Part shown: positions 45,737 to 53,143 of the stretch, in pieces | Layout of the letters: each line of letters begins with the position of its first letter | Numbering within the stretch: position 1 is the first letter of the stretch | From: an uncultured Dorea sp. | GTDB taxonomy: Bacteria; Bacillota; Clostridia; Lachnospirales; Lachnospiraceae | DNA: 64,000 nucleotides | NCBI GenBank assembly: GCA_910578455.1 | Contig: CAJTQA010000010.1 | Location: 5,491 to 69,490 of the forward strand | Reading direction: 5' to 3' | Made by a program: the position numbers and the translations under genes | The notes under the pieces: generated by a model | What the model was told of the DNA's origin: nothing | Databases searched by the model: none | Seen by the model: only the letters and a program-made list of their open reading frames with translations

Positions 45737-45889
45737 AAAAAATCCTGACGCTTCGGGCGTCAGGTTCTAAACCGGAAATGCACATATAAGGGATAGGATT
45801 ATCTGCTATATGTGTTTCCCGGCAAATATAAAATCTCGAATCTGTCCGCCTTTTCACGCAGGATTGCCCCCTTTGTGATTAGTACGTTT
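45737..45889 (-). promoter_or_regulatory. Structured 5' leader of hydE with intrinsic terminator
   Basis: Read on the minus strand, the predicted transcript starts near 45889, forms a long hairpin (CCGG...ATATGTG arms, 45772-45822, with a bulge), and then a perfect 8-bp stem with a 5-base loop (CCTGACGC/GCGTCAGG, 45744-45764) followed by ATTTTTT. The terminator lies about 50 bases before the hydE start. This is the architecture of an attenuator or riboswitch. I could not match it to cobalamin, c-di-GMP, SAM, FMN, TPP or other consensus sequences I know. Confidence 0.6.
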
Positions 45890-45895
45890 AAAAGG

Positions 45896-45924
45896 AGTAT
45901 AGCATATGGGGGGAGAAGATACAA
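45896..45924 (-). promoter_or_regulatory. Promoter for the hydE leader
   Basis: TTGTAT (45924-45919), 17 bases, TATACT (45901-45896) on the minus strand, a good vegetative match. It places a transcription start at about 45889, after the PIN gene's stop at 45935, so the downstream terminator interrupts a transcript dedicated to hydEGF. Confidence 0.65.
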
Positions 45925-45934
45925 GGAAAAAGCT

Positions 45935-46492
45935 TTAACGGCTCATTAATAAAAATCTGTTTGAGGTAACTATTTGAAAATCAGCATTGTAATTTGTGTA
46001 ATCAGCATCGTTGGTAATTAATATTGCATTGTGCTGCCGGGCAATTTCAACAAGAAGTGAATCATTAAAATCATATGAGAATCCATACAGAAAAATGTTT
46101 TGAGGATTCATTTGGCTAAAACCATCATCAATGAACGTAAAGTTATGTGATATATCCGTCTTGACGATATCTAGAATGGCATTCATCTTTTTATGATAGT
46201 CATCTGTGGAACGATAATCTTTTTTGAATTCTATTGAAGGGTTGTTGATTGCATTTTGATACAACTTAAATTGAATTCTAATACATCTATTTATAAATTC
46301 CGATACTTGAATTGAAGAAATCAGTAGATGCGATTTTTCCTTAATAAGATTATTAAATAGTGATTCGTATTTGTTGCTTGTTGATTCAAAATCTAAAGGA
46401 TAAAATAAATCCAGTAAGATGTTAGTATCTAATAAAACTTTATCTGTCGGTTTGGGTCTAAAAGAATCTATAGGTATTTTATTATTTTTCAT
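45935..46492 (-). CDS. PIN-domain protein (putative ribonuclease)
   Basis: 185 residues. PIN acidic residues are in place: VLLDTNILLDLF near the start, SSIQVSEFINRC, SYDFNDSLLVEIARQ and ILITNDADYTNYN, which would bind magnesium or manganese for RNA cleavage. Its ATG overlaps the stop of the STAS-like gene (ATGA), so it is translated with it. Codon use is far more AT-rich than in hydE next door, a sign of transfer. Most PIN toxins are paired with a DNA-binding antitoxin; here the partner looks STAS-like. Confidence 0.85.
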   Translation of the reverse strand: MKNNKIPIDSFRPKPTDKVLLDTNILLDLFYPLDFESTSNKYESLFNNLIKEKSHLLISSIQVSEFINRCIRIQFKLYQNAINNPSIEFKKDYRSTDDYHKKMNAILDIVKTDISHNFTFIDDGFSQMNPQNIFLYGFSYDFNDSLLVEIARQHNAILITNDADYTNYNADFQIVTSNRFLLMSR

Positions 46493-46839
46493 TGATTATT
46501 AATTACGTCCTCCACTGCTTTAGTAAAAGCATTCTTATTAAAATAATATTGTTTCGCGTTTGCTATAACCATTTGGAATTTGGAATTTGTTCCATCCGGT
46601 GGATTTTTGATTTCCAATTGTGTATTTAATTGGGAGCTGTTAAACGTTTCATATAATTTCCCAATAGATACATTTAAAAAAGGTGTTATTAGACTTTCGG
46701 TGTCCTGGAAATCTAATATTACTTTATTTCCGGAATTCAAATTTTGTATTATTTGCGTGTAAATTATTGAGCCTTGCTCCCGGGTAAGTGCAGAGGGACT
46801 CCCAATTAAGGACGCAATATTTAGAGTTACTGTATTCAT
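46489..46839 (-). CDS. STAS-like (DUF4325-type) protein
   Basis: 116 residues. IYTQIIQNLNSGNKVILDFQ, then DTESLITPFLNVSIGKLYE, is the strand-helix core of STAS-like DUF4325 domains, related to anti-anti-sigma factors. The C-terminal part (FQMVIANAKQYYFNKNAFTK) is helical. AGGAGG precedes the ATG. Sandwiched between a STAS-like fragment and the PIN gene with tight spacing. Likely a protein-protein switch; the partner is not known. Confidence 0.75.
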   Translation of the reverse strand: MNTVTLNIASLIGSPSALTREQGSIIYTQIIQNLNSGNKVILDFQDTESLITPFLNVSIGKLYETFNSSQLNTQLEIKNPPDGTNSKFQMVIANAKQYYFNKNAFTKAVEDVINNQ

Positions 46840-46870
46840 TTCCCATACCTCCTAAAAAATTATTATATCA

Positions 46871-47152
46871 TTATTGCTTTGATTTAAAAAATACAATTGA
46901 GTATCTTTCAAATTTATGGTGATTGTTATGATTTCTTTTTGCCATTGTATATTCCACGCAACAGCCAAGCACAGCCAGCAGATTAGCAGATAAAAAAGTT
47001 ATATTTGAAAGGTCTAATATAACTCTTTGCTGGTCAAGTGAATTAAGGGTGTGGTATAGTTCAATGAGTTTGCAATATGTGTATTTGCTGTTATTCAAAT
47101 TTTTTTCAAAGGAAAAAATAAGTTCTTGTTGTTCAATCATTAGTTTTGCCAT
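46871..47152 (-). CDS. Short STAS-like protein, possibly truncated
   Basis: 93 residues. LNSLDQQRVILDLSNITFLS, then ANLLAVLGCCVEYTMAKRNH, is again a STAS-like strand/helix pattern. In relatives as I recall them, such a segment forms the N-terminus of a longer protein with a GHKL ATPase domain, but here it ends after YSIVFFKSKQ, so the ATPase part may have been lost. No clear ribosome site; promoter directly upstream. Function unknown. Confidence 0.55.
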   Translation of the reverse strand: MAKLMIEQQELIFSFEKNLNNSKYTYCKLIELYHTLNSLDQQRVILDLSNITFLSANLLAVLGCCVEYTMAKRNHNNHHKFERYSIVFFKSKQ

Positions 47153-47183
47153 GCTATTGAATATTTAACTCTTTGTGTAAGAA

Positions 47184-47212
47184 ATTATATCAAATCCATA
47201 GAGACAAATCAA
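47184..47212 (-). promoter_or_regulatory. Promoter of the STAS/PIN module
   Basis: TTGATT (47212-47207), 17 bases, TATAAT (47189-47184) on the minus strand. It lies 32 bases before the first STAS-like start and back to back with the PadR promoter. Confidence 0.6.
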
Positions 47213-47232
47213 TCAGCATGCCAAAAAAGATA

Positions 47233-47260
47233 TTGACAATTCAGTATCTTGTGATACAAT
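47233..47260 (+). promoter_or_regulatory. PadR operon promoter with operator in the spacer
   Basis: TTGACA (47233-47238), 16 bases, TACAAT (47255-47260). The spacer and -10 contain the inverted repeat GTATC-TTGT-GATAC (47244-47257), well placed for repression. PadR regulators commonly repress their own operon through such a site; that this one does so is inference. Confidence 0.65.
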
Positions 47261-47309
47261 ATAGCTAAGAACATTGCAATGCAAGGTAGAGAATAAGGAG
47301 GTGATGGGT

Positions 47310-47639
47310 ATGGATAAAAGCCAGATGATGAAGGGTATCTTAGAGGGCTGCATCCTGAAGATTATAGATAAGTCAGAGACTTACGGATATGAGATTGTGG
47401 AACAGCTCCAAAGATACGGATTTGCAGATGTGAAGGAGGGAACCCTCTACCCGCTCCTTCTCAGGCTGGAAAAGAAAGGGCTTATCGCAGCTACATTTAA
47501 GCCCAGCCCATTAGGCCCCAAGAGGAAGTATTACAATCTGACGGAGCCGGGGAAGGAGTATGTTGCGGGATTTTATGAGGTATGGAACGAAGTGAGGCAG
47601 ACAGTGGAAGAGATATTCAGCGAGGAGGAAGAAAGATGA
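47310..47639 (+). CDS. PadR-family transcriptional regulator
   Basis: About 109 residues. The winged helix is clear: GCILKIIDKSETYGYEIVEQ, VKEGTLYPLLLRLEKKGLIA and GPKRKYYNLTEPGKEYV, then a dimerising helix. ATG 47310 sits 8 bases from AAGGAGG; ATG 47304 is a closer alternative. Its stop overlaps the membrane-protein start (ATGA), the common PadR plus membrane-protein arrangement in clostridia. Confidence 0.9.
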   Translation: MDKSQMMKGILEGCILKIIDKSETYGYEIVEQLQRYGFADVKEGTLYPLLLRLEKKGLIAATFKPSPLGPKRKYYNLTEPGKEYVAGFYEVWNEVRQTVEEIFSEEEER

Positions 47640-48307
47640 GTTTATTTTATAATAATTACCAGCGGCTGGTTCAGGAAAATAATGATGCAATTGCAAAGAT
47701 TTCTGGGGAGAGCTGGAGTACACTGTGTAAGATGTTTGAGTATATGCGGTTCTATAATATATCGCTTTTTGAGCTGGAAGTGTTAAAAAAGGATCTGCTC
47801 GGCGCGGCGCGGGAAGCAGATATGGAAGGAATTGACTTCAGGGATAAGCTGGGCATGCCGGAAAAAGAATTCTGCGACAGCCTGGTCAGAGATGGGATCG
47901 AGCATATCTGGCAGGAGCGCATAGTTTTAGCGGTGAGAAATGTGGTGCTGATAATTTTTGCATATTACACTTTTATGTGGCTCCTGGATGGCATACCTAT
48001 GGATTATGGAATACGAACCGAAGCATTATTTTTTGGAACGGTGGGCGCCTTCTTGAATTACATTACAAACCATGGAATTCGGGGATTTGGAGCGTACCGT
48101 CTGTCGGACAAGGGAAAGCGGCGGGCATCGATAGGGGTTTTTATAGTCTGGGGGATAGCAATTACAGCTGTTATAATGAAAGCGGGATTTATTATAAGGG
48201 GGAATGGAGCAGTCATTTTTTTGATTTTATTCGTACTTTCTGCCGCAACATTTTTCGGGAATAACATTTACTGGAATAAGCGTTCTGAAAAGTATGATTG
48301 GAAATAA
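47636..48307 (+). CDS. PadR-linked membrane protein
   Basis: 223 residues. A soluble helical N-terminal part (about 1-100, with FYNISLFELEVLKKDLLGAA and MPEKEFCDSLVRD) resembles the HAAS/DUF1700-like signalling domain that accompanies PadR regulators; four helices follow (about 103-120, 130-150, 165-183, 188-208). Start overlaps the padR stop. The pair may adjust membrane stress responses; function unknown. Confidence 0.75.
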   Translation: MSLFYNNYQRLVQENNDAIAKISGESWSTLCKMFEYMRFYNISLFELEVLKKDLLGAAREADMEGIDFRDKLGMPEKEFCDSLVRDGIEHIWQERIVLAVRNVVLIIFAYYTFMWLLDGIPMDYGIRTEALFFGTVGAFLNYITNHGIRGFGAYRLSDKGKRRASIGVFIVWGIAITAVIMKAGFIIRGNGAVIFLILFVLSAATFFGNNIYWNKRSEKYDWK

Positions 48308-48315
48308 GGTGAATT

Positions 48316-48771
48316 ATGGGAATCTTACGAACAGCCTTTTTCATCGTCCTGCTGACGGCATCGTATCAGGACATAAAGAAAATGGAGATAAAGGACGGCT
48401 GTCATGCAGCCATCGTGCTGCTGGCTGCAGCAGCAATGCTTTTAGACAGGAATACAGGAACTGCATCAAGGCTTTTGGGCGCACTGTGTGTCAGTGCGCC
48501 TATGCTTGCGTTATCACTTCTGATTCCCGGGGCGTTTGGAGGCGGGGATATCAAGCTGATGGCAGCGGCAGGGCTGTTCCTGGGGTGGAAGAGCACAGTT
48601 ATCTCGGCTGTGCTTGCCGTCTTTGCCGCCGGGGCATATGGACTATATATCCGGATGATTAAGAAAGCAGGAAGAGGCCAGTGTTTTCCGTTCGGCCCGT
48701 TTTTATGCGCGGGGATGGCAGCGGCAGTATTGTGGGGAAAGGAGCTTTGGGAGTTTTGGCTGAAATTGTGA
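48316..48771 (+). CDS. Type IV prepilin peptidase (A24, TadV/CpaA-like)
   Basis: 151 residues, several helices. Both catalytic aspartates are visible: TASYQDIKKMEI (about residue 18) and FGGGDIKLMAAAG (the GxGD motif, about 77). It lacks the N-terminal methylase domain, as in Tad-type peptidases. It cleaves leader peptides of prepilins or pseudopilins. No pilin or Tad secretion genes are in the window, so it is an orphan here. It starts 8 bases after the PadR-linked membrane gene. Confidence 0.87.
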   Translation: MGILRTAFFIVLLTASYQDIKKMEIKDGCHAAIVLLAAAAMLLDRNTGTASRLLGALCVSAPMLALSLLIPGAFGGGDIKLMAAAGLFLGWKSTVISAVLAVFAAGAYGLYIRMIKKAGRGQCFPFGPFLCAGMAAAVLWGKELWEFWLKL

Positions 48772-48870
48772 AATACATATTGCTGTCTATTTTAATCCCG
48801 TGATATACTTGTAATATTGCTATGCACAGTTTTGCTCATGGCTGTGCAGCTTGAAAAAGGAGGGAGCCGT

Positions 48871-49395
48871 ATGACAAAAGTAGAGCGGAGACGGGAGATT
48901 ATCCGCATCATCAGTGAGAGCAAAGAGCCGGTTCCGGCGAAAGAGCTGGCAAGGCTCTGCGACGTGAGCCGCCAGGTGATCGTGCAGGACATGGCGCTGA
49001 TCCGCGAGGCGGGGATAGATATCATTGCCACGAACCGGGGATATATCGTGAATGCTCCTCATGCAGCGCAGAGAGTATTCAAGGTGAGCCATACGGATGA
49101 GCAGATGGAGGATGAGCTGTGCGCGGTCGTTGACCTTGGCGGGAAAATGGTGAATGTCATGATAAACCACCGGGTCTACGGGCGGATGGAGGCGCGCCTT
49201 GGCATCAACTCCCGGAAAAAGGTGATGGAATTTATGGAAAATATCCGGCTTGGAAAGTCAAGCCCTCTTAAAAATATCACTTCCAATTATCACTATCACA
49301 CAGTTGAGGCGGAGAATGAGGAGATATTAGACAGCGTTGAAGAGGTGCTGCGGGAGAAAGGGTATCTGGTGGAGGAGACGAAAAAGAGAGGATGA
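48871..49395 (+). CDS. niaR: Niacin-responsive repressor NiaR
   Basis: 174 residues. HTH_11 (RRREIIRIISESKEPVPAKE, then VSRQVIVQDMALIREAGIDI) followed by a 3H domain with its three conserved histidines (FKVSHTDEQ, VMINHRVYG, SNYHYHTVEA), which bind a metal and nicotinic acid. NiaR represses NAD synthesis and niacin-uptake genes; none are next to it. ATG 48871 follows AAGGAGG. Confidence 0.9.
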   Translation: MTKVERRREIIRIISESKEPVPAKELARLCDVSRQVIVQDMALIREAGIDIIATNRGYIVNAPHAAQRVFKVSHTDEQMEDELCAVVDLGGKMVNVMINHRVYGRMEARLGINSRKKVMEFMENIRLGKSSPLKNITSNYHYHTVEAENEEILDSVEEVLREKGYLVEETKKRG

Positions 49396-49546
49396 GCACG
49401 TACCCTCTGAAAATATGGGTTTTCAACTGTTATAGATATAATCAATAGATGATGTGTGATATTGTAATTAACAATTGGACAGGCAGGGCATGGTATGCTA
49501 ATGTAGTGACTGATAAAATATCCATAATGTATGGGAGGTCATGTAC

Positions 49547-50677
49547 ATGAAGAAAAAAGTGATAGCAATGCTTTTGGCAGCTGCCATGACGGTTTCATTT
49601 GCAGTGGGATGCAGTGACGGCAAGGAGAATGGATCAGACAGCACAGGTGCGGACAGCAGCACTTCGCAGGATGACGCAGACGGCGGTTCGCAGGAGGCGA
49701 AAGAGGATGCAAAGACGGAGGAACAGCCGGAGGCCGGCCTGGAAAAGAGCGGAACGGTAACGTATGATATTGATTTGTCACAGTATGATAAAGGCAAGGT
49801 TGTCCGCGTATGGCTGCCGATTGCCCAGACGAATGACTATCAGACTGTTGAAGAGCCGGAGTTTGACGCGGGCGATGCGAAGACAGAGCTTACCGAGGAT
49901 TCCCAGGGAAACAAGATGCTGTATATCGAGTGGGGAGCTGATGCAGATGCGGCAAACCGTAAGGCAAGCTGTTCTTTTAAAGTTTCCAGACAGGAAATTA
50001 AGAGTCCTGAACTGGTGGAAGAGGGAGAAATAGGTTCTGATATGGACGAATACCTGAAAGAGTCCAGCACGATTCCTCTTGACGGAGAGGTAAAAGCGAC
50101 TGCGGAAGAGATTACAAAGGGCAAGGAGACGGTTCTTGACAAGGCAAGGGCAATCTATGACTGGGTTATCGCGAACATGAACCGTGATGAGAGCGTGACA
50201 GGATGCGGAACCGGCGACGTGTGCGCGCTGCTTGTTTCCAAGGGAGGAAAATGTACAGACATTAACTCCGTATTTGTCGGCCTGTGTCGTGCAGCCGGGA
50301 TTCCTGCAAGAGAGATGTTTGGCATCCGCATCAATGATACAACAATTACCGGGAATCAGCACTGCTGGGCAGAGTTCTACCTTCCGGGAACCGGATGGGT
50401 TCTGGCAGACCCTGCAGATGTTTTGAAGGCAGTATTAAAGAATGAATGGGAGAAGGATTCGGCTGAGGCAAAAGAGATGCAGGAATTCTACTGGGGAAAT
50501 TGTGAGAATGAAAGGCTTGAATTATCAAGAGGACGCGATATTGACTTGAGCCCGAAACAGGATGGCAAGGCTCTTAACAACTTCGGATATCCGTATGCAG
50601 AGGTGGACGGCGAGGCATTGGATTATTATACGCCGGACAAGTTTGTATATACGATTTCATTTGCAGAAGGTCAATAA
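49547..50677 (+). CDS. Transglutaminase-like lipoprotein
   Basis: 376 residues. Lipoprotein signal peptide (VIAMLLAAAMTVSFAVGC, lipobox cysteine at about 23), then an acidic serine/glutamate linker, then a transglutaminase core: cysteine in GGKCTDINSVFVGLCRAAG, histidine in NQHCWAEFYLPGTG, aspartate in VLADPADV. It probably acts outside the membrane as a protease or cross-linking enzyme on peptides or wall; substrate unknown. GGGAGG precedes ATG 49547. Confidence 0.87.
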   Translation: MKKKVIAMLLAAAMTVSFAVGCSDGKENGSDSTGADSSTSQDDADGGSQEAKEDAKTEEQPEAGLEKSGTVTYDIDLSQYDKGKVVRVWLPIAQTNDYQTVEEPEFDAGDAKTELTEDSQGNKMLYIEWGADADAANRKASCSFKVSRQEIKSPELVEEGEIGSDMDEYLKESSTIPLDGEVKATAEEITKGKETVLDKARAIYDWVIANMNRDESVTGCGTGDVCALLVSKGGKCTDINSVFVGLCRAAGIPAREMFGIRINDTTITGNQHCWAEFYLPGTGWVLADPADVLKAVLKNEWEKDSAEAKEMQEFYWGNCENERLELSRGRDIDLSPKQDGKALNNFGYPYAEVDGEALDYYTPDKFVYTISFAEGQ

Positions 50678-50702
50678 TTAGGTGAATGTTTAAGTTTTTG
50701 TG

Positions 50703-50729
50703 AAAGAGCTGCGCCTGCGGCTCTTTTTT
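50703..50729 (+). terminator. Terminator after the transglutaminase-like gene
   Basis: AAAGAGC and GCTCTTTTTT form a short stem with a G-C-rich inner part, followed by a T-run; it lies 26 bases after the stop. Confidence 0.75.
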
Positions 50730-50732
50730 CTG

Positions 50733-50760
50733 TTGATTAATATGCGTGATAAGATATAAT
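50733..50760 (+). promoter_or_regulatory. Promoter of the TlpA redox operon
   Basis: TTGATT (50733-50738), 16 bases, TATAAT (50755-50760), just downstream of the terminator and 22 bases before the TlpA-like start. Confidence 0.6.
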
Positions 50761-50781
50761 AGTAGACAGGAGGGATTTGCG

Positions 50782-51348
50782 ATGAAAAAAATGACAGTAT
50801 TTTTTTTAACTTTTTTGCTTTGTTTTTGCACCTTTGGATGCAGCCAGAAGGAAGTCGGCGCCGGGGAGGAGAAGGAGATAATAGAGTCTGTGTTAGAGGA
50901 ACCTGAGAACCCGGAGCCCCTGCCGGAGTTTTCTGTGAAAGACCTTGAAGGGAATACCGTCACGAACGACATTTTCTCAGAGGCGGATATTACAGTGATT
51001 AATTTCTGGGCGACTTATTGCAGCCCGTGTATCAATGAAATGCCGGAGCTGGCGGAATGGTCAGAGTCTATGCCGGAAAATGTCCGGATTATAGGTATTG
51101 TAACGGATGTGCCGTCGGAGGATTCCGACCAGTATGCCCTGGCGCGGCAGATTGTGGAAAAGACAGGCGTGAAATATGCAAACCTGGTGGCAGGAGAAGA
51201 ATTTAACCCTGTCATCCGGGAGATTGTCGGGGTTCCGACTACATTTTTCGTGGACAAGGACGGTAAATTCATAGGCAGCCCGATCGTCGGCGCAGATGTG
51301 GCAGGCTATAAGAGTTTTGTGGAGGGGTATCTTGATGCGTTGGAGTAA
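50782..51348 (+). CDS. TlpA/ResA-type thioredoxin-like lipoprotein
   Basis: 188 residues. Lipoprotein signal (FFLTFLLCFCTFGCS), acidic linker, then a thioredoxin fold with NFWATYCSPCINEMPELAEW (CxxC active site CSPC) and VGVPTTFFVDKDG (cis-proline loop). It should handle disulfide chemistry on the outer face of the membrane. GGAGGG precedes ATG 50782. It heads a three-gene unit with a CXXC mini-protein and a membrane ferredoxin, which suggests electron flow across the membrane to this thiol. Confidence 0.9.
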   Translation: MKKMTVFFLTFLLCFCTFGCSQKEVGAGEEKEIIESVLEEPENPEPLPEFSVKDLEGNTVTNDIFSEADITVINFWATYCSPCINEMPELAEWSESMPENVRIIGIVTDVPSEDSDQYALARQIVEKTGVKYANLVAGEEFNPVIREIVGVPTTFFVDKDGKFIGSPIVGADVAGYKSFVEGYLDALE

Positions 51349-51496
51349 AACCTTGAATCAGAAAAAACAGGCAGCCCGTGTACTTGTCTCTCTCGCCGCT
51401 GCCTGTCTGATGACGTGGGGAGTTTACAGAGGGGAAGTGCCCGTGGTATTCGGGAAGGCGGTCAATGTCTGCCTGGAATGTATTGGATTGGGGTAA
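51335..51496 (+). CDS. CD1871A-type CXXC mini-protein (53 aa)
   Basis: MRWSKTLNQKKQAARVLVSL, one membrane helix (AACLMTWGVYR), then VVFGKAVNVCLECIGLG with a C-terminal CxxC. Small proteins with this end, named after C. difficile CD1871A, sit between thioredoxin-like lipoproteins and NapH-like ferredoxins. Starts inside the TlpA gene (14-base overlap) behind GGAGGGG and stops 4 bases before the ferredoxin gene. A role as thiol/electron relay is inference. Confidence 0.75.
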   Translation: MRWSKTLNQKKQAARVLVSLAAACLMTWGVYRGEVPVVFGKAVNVCLECIGLG

Positions 51497-51500
51497 GCTT

Positions 51501-52346
51501 ATGAGAATCAGTCAGGAAATAAAAAGGAAAATCATTCAGATTGCCGCATTTGGCTATTCGAATACATATCTTCAAAATTTTGCCGGCGGTCAGCTCTATA
51601 AGGGTAAGTGGAAACAATTCTGCAACCCAGGGATGAATTGCTATTCCTGCCCGGCGGCGAGGCTGTCCTGCCCTATAGGAGCCATGCAGGCAGTGAGCGG
51701 CTCCATGAATTTCAGCGTAAGCTTTTATGTCACGGGGTTCGTGCTGGCAGCGGGCGTGTTGTTCGGAAGGGCAGTCTGCGGTTACATCTGCCCCTTTGGG
51801 CTGATACAGGAATTGCTGTATAAAATTCCGTCGCCGAAGAAAAAGCTCTGGAAGGGATTTACTTATGTGAAATATGCTCTTTTGGCATTTTTTGTCCTGC
51901 TGTTCCCGGTGGCGGTTACAAACGAGCTGGGGATGGGAGCGCCTGCGTACTGCGAGTATATCTGCCCGGTGGGAACGCTGGAGGGCGGACTGCCTCTTCT
52001 CGCCACCCATCCGGAGCTTAGAAGGACAATCGGCGCACTGTTTTCCGTAAAGGCATTTATCTTGGTATTGACGCTGGCCGGGTGCATCGTCATCTGCCGC
52101 TTTTTCTGCAAGGTAATGTGCCCGCTAGGTGCTATTTACGGCATCCTGAATAAAATCAGCATTTACCATATGGACGTGGATAAAGAAAAATGCATCTCCT
52201 GCGGGAAGTGCCATGCCGAGTGCCCTATGGACGTTGACCCTGTAAAAGCTCCAAACTCTGCGGAGTGCATCCGCTGCGGGAAATGTACGGTGTGCTGCCC
52301 GAAGGAGGCGCTGGCGCTTAGGTTTCGATTTAAGGATTTTGGATAA
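51501..52346 (+). CDS. NapH-like membrane [4Fe-4S] ferredoxin protein
   Basis: About 281 residues. Four or so helices with cysteine motifs on the cytoplasmic side (CNPGMNCYSCPAARLSCPIG, CGYICPFGL, CEYICPVGT, CKVMCPLGA) and two C-terminal ferredoxin sites (CISCGKCHAECPMDVD and CIRCGKCTVCCPKEA). It resembles NapH/YccM-type quinol or ferredoxin electron carriers. Third gene of the TlpA unit; it probably feeds electrons to the thioredoxin-like lipoprotein. Confidence 0.9.
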   Translation: MRISQEIKRKIIQIAAFGYSNTYLQNFAGGQLYKGKWKQFCNPGMNCYSCPAARLSCPIGAMQAVSGSMNFSVSFYVTGFVLAAGVLFGRAVCGYICPFGLIQELLYKIPSPKKKLWKGFTYVKYALLAFFVLLFPVAVTNELGMGAPAYCEYICPVGTLEGGLPLLATHPELRRTIGALFSVKAFILVLTLAGCIVICRFFCKVMCPLGAIYGILNKISIYHMDVDKEKCISCGKCHAECPMDVDPVKAPNSAECIRCGKCTVCCPKEALALRFRFKDFG

Positions 52347-52382
52347 AATGTATATGTGAAATAAATGCCTGGAGGCGTTGTC

Positions 52383-52751
52383 TTGAGTCAAAATGTCAAA
52401 ATATATAAAGAGAATTATGAAAATTTGCCCGGCAGATTCATTGAAAAAATAGAGCATGACATACGCTATCTGCTGGAGAGAGACATTGCAGGCCTGAAAA
52501 GGGTGTATCTTTTTGGGAGCTGCGCGCGGGGAAATGTCAGGAGCAGCAGTGACGTGGATCTTATGGTAGTTACGGAGCAGAAGATCAGCGACAGGGCGCT
52601 TGCCGCCGATATACGCTGGTCATTGGACGAGCCGATAAATGGGGTCAGAACAGATGTTGTCTATAAAAATGAGGCATCGGAAAGGATGCAGGGTGTTTTC
52701 GAGAATGTTGTGAACCGCGAAAAAAAGATGATTTTGGAGGTGCTCGGATGA
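52383..52751 (+). CDS. MNT-type nucleotidyltransferase (toxin-antitoxin partner)
   Basis: About 122 residues. GSCARGNVRSSSDVDLMVV is the GS-x10-DxD nucleotidyltransferase motif, with GVRTDVVYKNEASER further on. In MNT-HEPN modules the enzyme is the antitoxin and neutralises HEPN by AMPylation. TTG 52383 follows GGAGG by 7 bases; the ATG at 52365 lies before that site. Its stop overlaps the HEPN start (ATGA). Confidence 0.82.
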   Translation: MSQNVKIYKENYENLPGRFIEKIEHDIRYLLERDIAGLKRVYLFGSCARGNVRSSSDVDLMVVTEQKISDRALAADIRWSLDEPINGVRTDVVYKNEASERMQGVFENVVNREKKMILEVLG

Positions 52752-53143
52752 TAAAGAATACTTATTTGGATATTGCCGAGAATGATCTGCAGTATTTGGA
52801 ATCCGTGATTGCCATGGGAAACACATTTTACAATCAGCTTGCAGTACAATGCCAGCAGATTGCTGAGAAATATTTAAAGGGATATCTTGATAAGATATTT
52901 GTTGATGAGGACGTAGTTGACCTGCTGCGGAAACACAATATGAAAAAGATTGCATCGAAACTAAATGAAGTGAAAGCAGGATTGGAGCTTGATACGATCG
53001 GGCTGGCCTATCTGACAGATTTTTACTATGATGCAAGATATCCGGGAGACGATTTTTATAATGTGACGAAGGATGATTTTGAAAAATGCCTGTCTATTAT
53101 GTATGATACAGTAAATAAGCTGCGGAAAGGATTCGGCAATTAG
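52748..53143 (+). CDS. HEPN-domain protein (putative toxin)
   Basis: 131 residues, all helical. LAVQCQQIAEKYLKGYLDKI and FYYDARYPGDDF are the marks of COG2250-like HEPN proteins. The RNase motif R-x4-6-H of active HEPN toxins is not obvious (VDLLRKHNMKKIA has R and H too close together), so RNase activity is uncertain. Overlaps the MNT gene by 4 bases. Confidence 0.82.
   Translation: MIKNTYLDIAENDLQYLESVIAMGNTFYNQLAVQCQQIAEKYLKGYLDKIFVDEDVVDLLRKHNMKKIASKLNEVKAGLELDTIGLAYLTDFYYDARYPGDDFYNVTKDDFEKCLSIMYDTVNKLRKGFGN

Noticed and set aside
45737..45889. hydE leader as a cobalamin, c-di-GMP or SAM riboswitch
   Set aside because: I compared the leader with the consensus cores I remember (for example the c-di-GMP-I GGGCAAACC...GCAAAGCC pattern) and found only partial resemblance, so it is reported as unidentified.
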